Source: Planctomycetota bacterium
GTDB taxonomy: Bacteria; Planctomycetota; UBA1135
Direction of reading: 5' to 3'
Length of the DNA: 43,651 nt
Assembly (NCBI GenBank): GCA_021776925.1
Contig: JAJFFB010000110.1
Coordinates: 1-43,651, forward strand
In this document: positions 29,819 through 37,937 of the stretch, one piece after another
Layout of the letters: the number at the start of each line of letters is the position of its first letter
How positions within the stretch are numbered: position 1 is the first letter of the stretch
Position numbers and translations under genes: made by a program
Notes under the pieces: generated by a model
What the model was told of the DNA's origin: nothing
What the model saw: the letters and a program-made list of their open reading frames with translations, nothing else
Database searches by the model: none

Positions 29819-32506
29819 ATGAAACCGCGCGGGACCGCCCTGCTGCTGACCGGCCTGCTCGCGGCGTGCGCCCTGCTGTTGTTGTGGGATCCGCTGAGCG
29901 GTCCCGGGGCAGGCGCCAGCGGCGAACACCAGGGGGCCGGGTCGCAGACCGAGGCCGCCGCGGACCACAGCGCGAGCAACGCCAAGGAGGCCGCCGCCGC
30001 GGCAGCCGCCGGCCGCAGCGACGCGCAAAGAGAGCAGGCCGCGTCGGCCGCAAACACCACCTCCGACCGCGTCCGCGGCATCCCCTCCTTCCGCGGTCGC
30101 CTGCTGCTGCCGAGCGGCGCACCCGCCGCCGGCGCCGAGGTGCGCGCCTACGGCTTTCCCGGACAGGCGCTGATCCACGATCCGAGTGACCCGCGCGCCC
30201 GCTCCTATGCAGAATTACGCGCCACCGCCGACGCACGCGGCGACTTCGTGCTCAGTGAATCCCCGCTCGGCGGCCTGCGTTTCCTGCTCCACGCCCGTTA
30301 CCCAAACATGCCGGCGCTGGAACTCGCCGACCTGCCGGTGCGCACCGGCGGCACGCGCGACCTCGGCGATCTGTCCTTCACCGCGCCGGTCGAGCTGAGC
30401 GGCCTAGTGCTCGACCAGGATGGCATGCCGGTGGCCGGCGCCGAAATTGCCGTGGTACGCGAATCCCCCGGCGCGGCGCTTTCTCCCTGGCTGAGCAGCC
30501 ACGCTCCCGAACTGGCGGACGTCGGCGACGAAACTGGGCGCGATGGGTCCTTCTCCGTTAGCGGATTACCCTCCGGCATGCTGCGCGTGGTGGCGCGGGC
30601 GCCGGGTTTCCTCGAGGCTTCCTCGGCGCCGGCGCTGGCCGCACCCGGGAACCACTTCGGCGAAATGCAGGTGATCATGGAACGCGGCCGCGTCCTCGTT
30701 GGCCGCGTTCTGTTTGCGGGCGGCGGCCCCGCCGTCGGCGCACTGGTCGAAGCCAGCTATGGAAGAAGCGAGCGCAGCCAGGCCACCAGCGACGAAGACG
30801 GCCTGTTCTCCCTCTACCTGCCTCTGGCACCCGGGCGCGTCACCCTGCTGGCCTCGGCCCAGGACCACCTGCGCGCGCGCCTGCGCTTGCGTGCCGAAGA
30901 ACTCGACCTGGTCCAAGAGATGGTGCTGCTGCCGATGCTGCCGCTGCCCGGCATCGTGGTCGACATCGACGGCCGCCCGGTGCCCGCTGCGCGCGTCGGA
31001 CTATTCGAAGAATCGCGCGCACGCTTCGCGCGCATGTCGCCCCAGAACTGCATGCCGTTGAGCGAGAGCCACAGCGGTGAAGACGGGCGCTTCACCCTCG
31101 ACGTCGACCTTTCGGCGACGCGCGAGGGCCGCTTCGTGGCGGTGGCCTGGGACGAGGTGCACGCGCCCGGAACTTCCCCCCCCCTGCGCCTCGACTACGA
31201 CGCCAGCCGCGTGCCGGTCGAACCCGTGCAGGTGCGCATGAAAAACGGCACCGGGCTCAGCGGCACTGTGTTTCGCACCGATGGCACTGCCCTGGCCGGC
31301 GCGCGCGTGCATCTGCTGCGCCACCTTGCGGCGCGCGGCAGCCGCGACCTCAACGCGGTGCTGATGCAATCGCACGGGCAGATCGTGGCGCGCGCCAGCA
31401 GCGATGGCGGCGGTCGATTTGAATTCAAAGGCCTCCCACCTGGTGACTACCACCTCGAGGGCTTTCACCGTGGCTGGTCGCCGGCGCGCAGCGAGGAGTT
31501 CGCACTTATCGAGGGCGACAGCGGCTCCTGGGATCTGACCCTGGCGCCGCACAGCAGCATCGCCGGCAAGGTCACCGGTCCGCGCGAGTCCTTCGGCCCG
31601 TTGCGGGTGCTGGCCACGGCTCTCGACGGCGCCTGCGCCGACGCGCTGGTGGCAGCCGACGGCTCCTATCAATTCGAACCGCTGGTGCCCGATACCTACC
31701 GGCTCGAGGTCTACGAGATCGCCGGCACTCATGACCTGCGCGCCTGGGGACGCTCGCGCGGCGCCAGTCTCAGCCCGCACCTCGAGATCGAACTCGGCGA
31801 AAGCGAGAACCGCCGCCAGGAACTGCCGCTGGACCTGAGTTCGCTCGCCGGGCTGGAAGGAATCGTGTTCCAGAATGGCCAGCCGGCGACCGACTACCGC
31901 GTACACCTGATGCGCTCCGGCTACGAAGGCAGCAATGCCACCGGTGACAAGCTGCTGGTGCGCGAGAGCCTGCGCACCGTGGTGACCGACTACCAAGGCA
32001 AGTACAGCTTCGCCGGGCTGCCGTCCGACGAGTACTGGGTGGTGGTCGCCGGCCCGCGCCAACGCCGCGACAACGTCGGGCGCGCCAGCTTCAGCGGCCT
32101 GATGGCCAAGGAAGGTCCGCGAGGCCTGGCCCGGGCGCGCCTCGACCTCGACGGCGGCAAGACCGCGCAACGCGATTTCATGCTCGCTTCCGGTGGGTTG
32201 CACGGCGTCGCCCTGCGGCCCGCCGGCAAAGGCAAGTGGGCGCCGGTGCGCGGCGGAATCGGATACCTGGTGCCGCGCAATGAACTCGAGGGCGTGTCCC
32301 GCATCACTTTCACCCTGGGCAAGAAGGGCGGTTTCGAAGTGCAGGACATTCCCGCCGGGAACTGGCAGCTGGAATTGCGCAGCGGCCGCTATCTGTTGAA
32401 GAACGCCCCTGTGCGCATCGATTCCGGCCAAGCGCGGCGGCGCGAATACCAGATGATCCTGGGGCCGAAAAAGGCCGCCGGCAAGGCCGCCGCCGGAAAG
32501 CGCTAG
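29819..32506 (+). CDS. large exported protein with carboxypeptidase-regulatory-like repeats
   Basis: An 895-residue protein with an N-terminal membrane segment or uncleaved signal (LLLTGLLAACALLLLWDPL, about residues 8-27), then an Ala-rich low-complexity stalk to about residue 80. The rest is a chain of about seven Ig-like carboxypeptidase-regulatory-like domains, each with patterns such as GRLLLPSGAPAAGAEV, GLVLDQDGMPVAGAEI, GRFEFKGLPPGDYHLEG and GKYSFAGLPSDEYWVVV. These are non-catalytic, often cell-surface adhesive or structural domains; no peptidase active site is visible. The C-terminus is Lys/Ala/Gly-rich (KKAAGKAAAGKR). It is followed after 9 bases by a smaller similar protein. Nine C at 31176-31184. 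An envelope or cell-surface role is inferred. Confidence 0.8.
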   Translation: MKPRGTALLLTGLLAACALLLLWDPLSGPGAGASGEHQGAGSQTEAAADHSASNAKEAAAAAAAGRSDAQREQAASAANTTSDRVRGIPSFRGRLLLPSGAPAAGAEVRAYGFPGQALIHDPSDPRARSYAELRATADARGDFVLSESPLGGLRFLLHARYPNMPALELADLPVRTGGTRDLGDLSFTAPVELSGLVLDQDGMPVAGAEIAVVRESPGAALSPWLSSHAPELADVGDETGRDGSFSVSGLPSGMLRVVARAPGFLEASSAPALAAPGNHFGEMQVIMERGRVLVGRVLFAGGGPAVGALVEASYGRSERSQATSDEDGLFSLYLPLAPGRVTLLASAQDHLRARLRLRAEELDLVQEMVLLPMLPLPGIVVDIDGRPVPAARVGLFEESRARFARMSPQNCMPLSESHSGEDGRFTLDVDLSATREGRFVAVAWDEVHAPGTSPPLRLDYDASRVPVEPVQVRMKNGTGLSGTVFRTDGTALAGARVHLLRHLAARGSRDLNAVLMQSHGQIVARASSDGGGRFEFKGLPPGDYHLEGFHRGWSPARSEEFALIEGDSGSWDLTLAPHSSIAGKVTGPRESFGPLRVLATALDGACADALVAADGSYQFEPLVPDTYRLEVYEIAGTHDLRAWGRSRGASLSPHLEIELGESENRRQELPLDLSSLAGLEGIVFQNGQPATDYRVHLMRSGYEGSNATGDKLLVRESLRTVVTDYQGKYSFAGLPSDEYWVVVAGPRQRRDNVGRASFSGLMAKEGPRGLARARLDLDGGKTAQRDFMLASGGLHGVALRPAGKGKWAPVRGGIGYLVPRNELEGVSRITFTLGKKGGFEVQDIPAGNWQLELRSGRYLLKNAPVRIDSGQARRREYQMILGPKKAAGKAAAGKR

Positions 32507-32509
32507 GCT
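32504..32509 (+). promoter_or_regulatory. -10-like box TAGGCT before the smaller regulatory-domain protein
   Basis: The hexamer ends 6 bases before the ATG at 32516. It overlaps the upstream TAG stop, so a chance match is more likely than at the divergent sites. Confidence 0.3.
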
Positions 32510-32515
32510 CCCGCC

Positions 32516-33421
32516 ATGCTGCGTCGCCTGCTCCGGCTGTTCCGCCTCCCGCTTGCCCTCGGTGGCACGCTGGCCGGAGCCGTCCTGATCGGGCATTTCC
32601 TCGTCGGTCCGGACCCGGCTCCGGTACGCAATCAATTCGACGCCATCGTCAGCGGCCGCACCATGGATGCGCCGCGCGAATTGGTCTTTCACCTTCAGGA
32701 CCAGGACGGCGCACCCGCTGCGGGCGCGGTGCTGGTTCTGCTGGAACCGGAGCTGGCGGCCGCCTGGGCCGACGACGACGGCGTCGCGCGGCTGCCGGTG
32801 ATCGCCACCGGTCCAGTGCGCCTGCAGGCCTACCTGCCGGGGCACGAACTCTTGCGCGCGCGCGGCGACAACGCCGCCGCCCTCGCCGATCTACACTTCG
32901 AGGCGCGCCAGCTGCGCGAGCTGCCCAAGCTGGAGCCGGTGCTGCTGATCGAACACGACTTGTTGGTGCTCGACGTCAGCGGCGCGCCGCTGCCCAAGCT
33001 GGTGATCCGCGCCTATCCGGCCGACGATCCCGAGCACCTGCCCTGGCTGACCTACAGCGAAGAAGACGGCAGTGCGCGCCTCGCCGGAATCGAGCTGCGC
33101 CGTCTGCAGCTGCAGGCATTCAGTCCCGGACTGCCCTTGGAAGATCCGTGGTTGCTGGCTGAATGGGAACTGGTGCCAGAGCACCAGCAGCAGACCGAAT
33201 GGCGCATCCAGGTCGCGCAGCTGCGCATCCGCGGACTGCCACCGGGCGAGGCTCTGAGCGGCGCGCGCACCGACCGCCGCGCCGGACTGCCGCTGCGCCG
33301 GGTTCCTGCCGACGGCGTGCTTGATTATGGCCCGCTGCCAGCGGGAAGCTATCGCTTCGAAGTCGGCGGCCGGCAACGCGAGATCACTCTGCAGCTCGGC
33401 AGCAACCAGCTCGACTTCTGA
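32516..33421 (+). CDS. membrane-anchored protein related to the preceding regulatory-domain protein
   Basis: A 301-residue protein with an N-terminal hydrophobic segment (LALGGTLAGAVLIGHFLVG, about residues 13-31) that could anchor it. The exported part has beta-rich repeats with patterns DQDGAPAAGAVLVLLEPE and DVSGAPLPKLVIRAYPADD, like degenerate carboxypeptidase-regulatory domains, and ends with a similar LPAGSYRFEVGGR motif. No catalytic residues were recognised. It is 9 bases after the larger protein, so the two probably form one operon, and it converges on the GT-C gene with a 26-base gap. Confidence 0.65.
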   Translation: MLRRLLRLFRLPLALGGTLAGAVLIGHFLVGPDPAPVRNQFDAIVSGRTMDAPRELVFHLQDQDGAPAAGAVLVLLEPELAAAWADDDGVARLPVIATGPVRLQAYLPGHELLRARGDNAAALADLHFEARQLRELPKLEPVLLIEHDLLVLDVSGAPLPKLVIRAYPADDPEHLPWLTYSEEDGSARLAGIELRRLQLQAFSPGLPLEDPWLLAEWELVPEHQQQTEWRIQVAQLRIRGLPPGEALSGARTDRRAGLPLRRVPADGVLDYGPLPAGSYRFEVGGRQREITLQLGSNQLDF

Positions 33422-33428
33422 TCACCAG

Positions 33429-33442
33429 TGGTCGATCGACCA
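33429..33442. repeat. 14-bp perfect palindrome between convergent genes
   Basis: TGGTCGATCGACCA is its own complement and fills half of the 26-base gap between the two convergent stops. Without a T-run it is a weak terminator candidate. Confidence 0.5.
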
Positions 33443-33447
33443 GCGGC

Positions 33448-35193
33448 TCAGTCAAGCGGCAGCGCCTCGTAGAGCAGCCCTTGGTCGTCGCGCTGGTCCA
33501 GCGGACTCAGCCGGTAGACGCTGCGGTCGTCGAGGCCGAGCTCACGCAGCAGGCGGCTGGTCTTGGCCGGTGTGTCAAGCTCGCGCAGGATGGCGACGCG
33601 TTCCATGCCCGGGTGCGGCGAGGGCGACCAGTTCTTCAGCGTCGGTTCGTGCAGCAGCGGATGCGCCAGATAGGGCAGCAGCAGCACGCTGTGGTTTTCC
33701 ATCTGGGCGGCGACGAGTTGCGGCGCGGCGCGCAGCTCGCTGTGGTCGCGCACCTCGTTGAGGCGGATGACGTAGTGCAGCACCCCCCACGACAGCATCG
33801 CCAGCAGCAGGCCGCGCGACCAGCGCGGCGGCATGTCGCGCGCCAGGGCGAGAAAACCGAGCAGCAGCAGACCCAGGCTCTCGAAGCAATACAGCGGACC
33901 GAGGTAGGCCCAATGTCCGGGATACCAGTGGAAGGCGTAGGCCAGCGGCAGCAGCAGGGCGAAGAGGAAGGCGGCGCCCCCATCGGCGCGGCGCTGGCGC
34001 CACAGACCCCAGTAGGCGAGCAGCCACGCGCCGAGCATGCCGCCGAGGCTGACCGACCAGCGCGCCGCCTGACGGCCGAGCCCGGCGAGGATGTCGCCCT
34101 GGCCGTAGACGTCGATCGGCTGGCGCTCGGCCGCGGGGGCGCCGGGGTTGTGCCACGGACCGAAGGCCTGGGCGTAGGCGGTGTAGGGAGAGTCCAGCCA
34201 GGCGCCGGTCTGGGCGTGGTTGTAGGCCAGCGCCAGCCACAAAAAGCCCCCCCCCCCAAGCACCGCCGCGGCCACCGCCACCAGGCGCGGGGCAACTCCT
34301 GCGGAGCCGCGCTCCGCGGCTGCCGCCTCGTCCAGCCCTGCGGGCGGGGGCACGGTGCGGTCCTGCGCGGGTCGGCGCTGCAGCAACATGCCGAAGCCGA
34401 AGGCGACTGCGGCGACCACGCCGGTCAGCGGGCGGCACAAGAAAATCAAGCCGCAGCACGCGCCCACCACCCCCCCCCAGAGCGCGGCGCGGCGCGCATC
34501 CGCAGCGTCGCGGCAGTGAAGCAAGGCCAGGTAGCCGGCCAGCGCCGCCGGCAGGGTGAAGACCTCCGATTGAAAGGAACTCTGCACCAGAAGGAAGAAG
34601 GGCGATACCGCCAGGAGCAGCGCCGCCTGGCGCGGGCGCGGCAGGCGCAGGCGGAGGGCCAGCCGCCACATCAGCAGCAGGTCGATCACCCCGGCGAGGG
34701 CGACCGGCAGCGCCGGCCAGCCGACCAGCACCCCCGGCAGCAGCGCCGCGGCGGTGCCCGGCGGATATTTGGAATAGCGCACGCCGCGTTGGGGGTCTTC
34801 GTGCATCTGCCGCTGGCGCTGCGAAAAGGCCACCAGAGGCTGCGCCGGCAGGGGTTCGCTTAGGTGCCCGTCGGCGAAGATTTCGGCCTGGCGCAGATAG
34901 GAGACCTCATCGTTGCTGACCGGGGCGGGCAGGGTGGCGTGCACGTAGAGGGTCGGTACCAGCAGGATCAGCAGCGCCAGGCTCAACGGCAGAGGGAATG
35001 GGATCTTGCCGTCGGCCGGCCCCCATTTCTGCCGCACCAGCAGCAGTCCGCCGATGAGCACGCTGGCGGCGACCGGCAGATCCCACAGGCGCAGCACTTC
35101 GGCCGCCGACAGCATCGCCACCACGGCGGGTACCGCGCCGATCAGGAGCAGGCATAGCAGCAGCCGGGTGGAAATGCGGGCCGTGGTCTCCAT
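33448..35193 (-). CDS. GT-C type multi-pass membrane glycosyltransferase
   Basis: A 581-residue inner-membrane protein with about twelve hydrophobic segments. The first periplasmic loop has NDEVSYL, the acidic motif expected in GT-C enzymes such as the family-39 / ArnT-like transferases that use lipid-linked sugars. A KYPPGTAA motif follows at about residue 135. Two runs of G (11 at 34247-34257 and nine at 34470-34478, plus strand C) encode glycine stretches in membrane segments. Its acceptor is unknown. The start is 25 bases from the divergent gene at 35219. Confidence 0.78.
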   Translation of the reverse strand: METTARISTRLLLCLLLIGAVPAVVAMLSAAEVLRLWDLPVAASVLIGGLLLVRQKWGPADGKIPFPLPLSLALLILLVPTLYVHATLPAPVSNDEVSYLRQAEIFADGHLSEPLPAQPLVAFSQRQRQMHEDPQRGVRYSKYPPGTAAALLPGVLVGWPALPVALAGVIDLLLMWRLALRLRLPRPRQAALLLAVSPFFLLVQSSFQSEVFTLPAALAGYLALLHCRDAADARRAALWGGVVGACCGLIFLCRPLTGVVAAVAFGFGMLLQRRPAQDRTVPPPAGLDEAAAAERGSAGVAPRLVAVAAAVLGGGGFLWLALAYNHAQTGAWLDSPYTAYAQAFGPWHNPGAPAAERQPIDVYGQGDILAGLGRQAARWSVSLGGMLGAWLLAYWGLWRQRRADGGAAFLFALLLPLAYAFHWYPGHWAYLGPLYCFESLGLLLLGFLALARDMPPRWSRGLLLAMLSWGVLHYVIRLNEVRDHSELRAAPQLVAAQMENHSVLLLPYLAHPLLHEPTLKNWSPSPHPGMERVAILRELDTPAKTSRLLRELGLDDRSVYRLSPLDQRDDQGLLYEALPLD

Positions 35194-35202
35194 GCGCCGA
35201 CA

Positions 35203-35208
35203 AGGCTA
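35203..35208 (-). promoter_or_regulatory. -10-like box TAGCCT for the GT-C gene
   Basis: The leftward hexamer ends 9 bases before the ATG at 35193 and overlaps the rightward box at 35207-35212. Confidence 0.4.
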
Positions 35209-35212
35209 CCCT
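35207..35212 (+). promoter_or_regulatory. -10-like box TACCCT for the divergent membrane-anchored protein
   Basis: The hexamer ends 6 bases before the ATG at 35219, so the start point would fall on the start codon. Confidence 0.45.
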
Positions 35213-35218
35213 AAGCCT

Positions 35219-36289
35219 ATGGGCGATGCTTGGCCGAGCCGCTTGCGGCGCGTCTTCCTCCGGCTCCACCTCGTGCTCGCGGTGGTGCCGCTGATCTATC
35301 TGGCATCCGCCCTCGGCAACACCAGCACCACCGGCTTCCGTGCCGAGCGTTCGCTGTATCCCGATGGCTCCTACCTTCCCTATCAGGTCAGGAATTTCAT
35401 CCTGCGCAGTTGGCCGGGGGGCCGCGCGCGCGGTCGCGTGATCACCATCTGGGGGCTGGCCGACGACCCCAGTCATGATGAGATCGAAGAGACCACGCGT
35501 TCGATCCGCCTGATCGATCACCTGGTCGAAGAAAGCGCGCGCCTGAACCTGAACCTGCAACTGCGGGTGGTTTCGCCGCTGGCCGAACAGGCGAAGCAGT
35601 GGCTGCCCGCCAAGGTCAAGGTCATGAGCGACCCGGTCGCCGCACTCCAAGGTGCCCACGGCGTGATGCTCGCCTGCGCGCGCCCCGAGTACCTGGCGGT
35701 CTCCGCCGAGACCATCGCCGCCGGCTTGCGCGGCATGTTCTTCTTCGACCTCACCGGCAAGTACGACGGCGGAGCGATCGATCGCACCGGCCTGCACTAC
35801 ATGAACTACGGGCCGCCGATCGGGCCGCCGTGGCTGGATCCGGAGTTGCTGGAGTACACCGAGTATCTGCGCGCCAAGGTGCCCGAGGGCGACGGCATGC
35901 TGCTGATCCCGGTGCTGCCGCCCGAAAGCGTGGCCGGCCGCAACCGCTGGTTCCTGTTCTTGAATGAACAACTGCTGCCGCGGCGCCTGTACCTGTGGCG
36001 CACCGAAGAGGCCACCGCCACCAGCGTGCAGTTCCGCCAGTGGGCGCTGGACTACCGCGAGTTCGGACCGTGGCAGGAAACCAGGCGCTGGCAGCCGGCG
36101 CAGCGCGAGATCACCGGCGTGCGCCAGACCGGGCCGGTGCGCACGCTGTCGGCCGCCGAGCGCGCCGCGGTCGAGGAGCTCGACGTGCAATGGGTGACCT
36201 TCTTCCGTCTCAACGCCGACTTCCGCTTCCAGGACTGGGAGACGCTGCCGGTCGCCACCGCCCTCGCCGGCGGTGAGGAGTCGCCATGA
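35219..36289 (+). CDS. membrane-anchored protein of unknown function
   Basis: I do not recognise this 356-residue protein. One hydrophobic segment near residues 17-35 (LVLAVVPLIYLASALGN) would anchor it. The rest is soluble, with patterns ITIWGLADDPSHDEIEETT, ARLNLNLQLRVVSPLAEQ and a Tyr/Trp-rich C-terminal half. I take the ATG at 35219; the frame is open further upstream through the divergent gene and is not used. Its stop overlaps the next membrane protein gene by 4 bases (ATGA), so they are probably partners in one process, perhaps surface polysaccharide synthesis given the flanking GT-C genes. Confidence 0.7.
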   Translation: MGDAWPSRLRRVFLRLHLVLAVVPLIYLASALGNTSTTGFRAERSLYPDGSYLPYQVRNFILRSWPGGRARGRVITIWGLADDPSHDEIEETTRSIRLIDHLVEESARLNLNLQLRVVSPLAEQAKQWLPAKVKVMSDPVAALQGAHGVMLACARPEYLAVSAETIAAGLRGMFFFDLTGKYDGGAIDRTGLHYMNYGPPIGPPWLDPELLEYTEYLRAKVPEGDGMLLIPVLPPESVAGRNRWFLFLNEQLLPRRLYLWRTEEATATSVQFRQWALDYREFGPWQETRRWQPAQREITGVRQTGPVRTLSAAERAAVEELDVQWVTFFRLNADFRFQDWETLPVATALAGGEESP

Positions 36290-37872
36290 TCGCCTTCCTC
36301 GCCGCCGTGGTGGTGCTGCTGCTGACCAGTGCGATCGGCGCGGCGTTGCTGCCGCGCGTCGACGCGCTGCTGCGCAGCCGTTGGGAAGGCTTCGCCTTGG
36401 CCCTGGTCGCCGGCCTGGCGCTGGTCGCGGTGGCCGGTACCGCGCTGCTCGCCGCCGGTTGCGGTTTCCAGGTGGTGGAATGGGTGTTCCTCGGCGGTGG
36501 GGTGCTCGCCCTCGGCGTGTTGGCGCGTGGCTCGGCGCGGCTGTCGGCACAGTGGTCGGGCAGCGATTCCACCCGTGCGATCCAGTTGCGCAGCGCACGC
36601 CGCGGCCTGTTCGGCGACAGCGGCCTGTCGCCGCACGCGCGCGCTCTGCTGCTGATCCTCGGCGTCGGCGCGGTGCTGGCCTCAGTCTCGGTGCCGATCA
36701 ACTTCTTCGATCCGCTGCTGCATTTTGCCTACAAAGGCAAGGTGCTCTTTCATGGCGGTGAAGTGATCGACCCGGCGCTGACCGCGCTGTCCAAGGCCCA
36801 GCCCGACGGCGGCAACGAGTTCGGGCGCATGGTCACCCACCCCAACTATCCCTTCGGCCTGCCGCTGCTCGAAGCCCTGTGCGCACGCCTGGCCGGCGAG
36901 TGGGACGCACGCTGGGTCAAGCTGCCGTTGGCATTCTGGTCCTTGTGCTTGCCGGCGGCGGTCCATTTCGGTCTGCGCAGCGTGGCCCCGCGCGCCGCAG
37001 CGCTGGGTGCGCTGCTCACCGCCGCCACGCCGATGCTGTACGCGCGCGATTTCCTCAGCAACGGCTACAAGGAAGTCCTCAACGCCGGCGTCGGCCACAA
37101 ACCGGTGCTCGGCGCCGGTGCCGACCTGCCGGTGGCGGCGATGATCGCCACGGCCTGCGCGCTGCTGCTCGCCGCGCGCCGCCAAAGCGTGGCGCGGGCG
37201 CGCCTGGCATGGATCGCCGGCCTGTGCCTGGGCGGTGCGGTGATGATGAAGAACGAGGGCCTGGCGATGTTCGGAGTGGTGGCGCTGGCGCTCGGCCTGG
37301 CCGGCGCCCTGATCCCGCGCGGCGCCCAACGCGGCGCCGCGCGCGCTTCGCTGCTGGCATTGCTGGTCGCGGTGGCCTGCGTGGTGCCATGGATGTCGCT
37401 GCGCGCCGAGCTGCCGGCGATCGACGAGAACTACGCCGAACACTTCACCCCCGAGCGCATCTGGCACTTCCTCAGCGGCGGCGACGAACTGGTCGAGAAG
37501 AATCCCGCGGTGATCGCCGGCCAGTCGGACGACCTGCTCGCCAACCCGCCCAAGCGCATCTCCCTGCTGCCGGGTTATTTCCTGCTCGAATTCGTCGACG
37601 TGCTGAGCTGGGGATTCTTGTGGATCCTGTTCTTCCTGTGCTTGCCGTTGAGCCGCAGCAGCCTGCGCGACCCCGACCGCCGGTGGCTGGCGCTCGCGGT
37701 GCTCGGCGCCATCGCCTGCTACTTCCTGATCCTGCTGGTCACCCCGTGGTACCTGCCACTGCTGCGCGAAAAAGGCATCCCCGAACGCCTGCTGCTGCAC
37801 ATGGTCGGCCCCGCCGCGATGCTGGTGGCGTGGCAGTTGAGTACGAGATTTCAGGAAGATAATTCTGTGTGA
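36286..37872 (+). CDS. multi-pass membrane protein, possible GT-C type glycosyltransferase
   Basis: A 528-residue membrane protein with about twelve hydrophobic segments. The first large loop has DPLLHFAYKGKVLFHGGEV and HPNYPFGLPLLEALCARLAG, and ADLPVAAMIATA lies in a later loop, a pattern seen in GT-C like membrane proteins. No catalytic residue is certain. It is coupled by an ATGA overlap to the previous gene. Its last ten codons (STRFQEDNSV) already have the lower GC of the following region, so the 3' end may have been replaced when that region was acquired. Confidence 0.68.
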   Translation: MIAFLAAVVVLLLTSAIGAALLPRVDALLRSRWEGFALALVAGLALVAVAGTALLAAGCGFQVVEWVFLGGGVLALGVLARGSARLSAQWSGSDSTRAIQLRSARRGLFGDSGLSPHARALLLILGVGAVLASVSVPINFFDPLLHFAYKGKVLFHGGEVIDPALTALSKAQPDGGNEFGRMVTHPNYPFGLPLLEALCARLAGEWDARWVKLPLAFWSLCLPAAVHFGLRSVAPRAAALGALLTAATPMLYARDFLSNGYKEVLNAGVGHKPVLGAGADLPVAAMIATACALLLAARRQSVARARLAWIAGLCLGGAVMMKNEGLAMFGVVALALGLAGALIPRGAQRGAARASLLALLVAVACVVPWMSLRAELPAIDENYAEHFTPERIWHFLSGGDELVEKNPAVIAGQSDDLLANPPKRISLLPGYFLLEFVDVLSWGFLWILFFLCLPLSRSSLRDPDRRWLALAVLGAIACYFLILLVTPWYLPLLREKGIPERLLLHMVGPAAMLVAWQLSTRFQEDNSV

Positions 37873-37937
37873 CGGAATCCAGATCTTGGGTTAGGATGTG
37901 GAAGCCACCTTTCTTTCATTCCAAAATTTGAGATCCA

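Noticed and set aside
28000..30189. Long plus-strand open frame (729 codons) opposite proS
   Set aside because: proS is unmistakable on the other strand and this frame shows no motifs.
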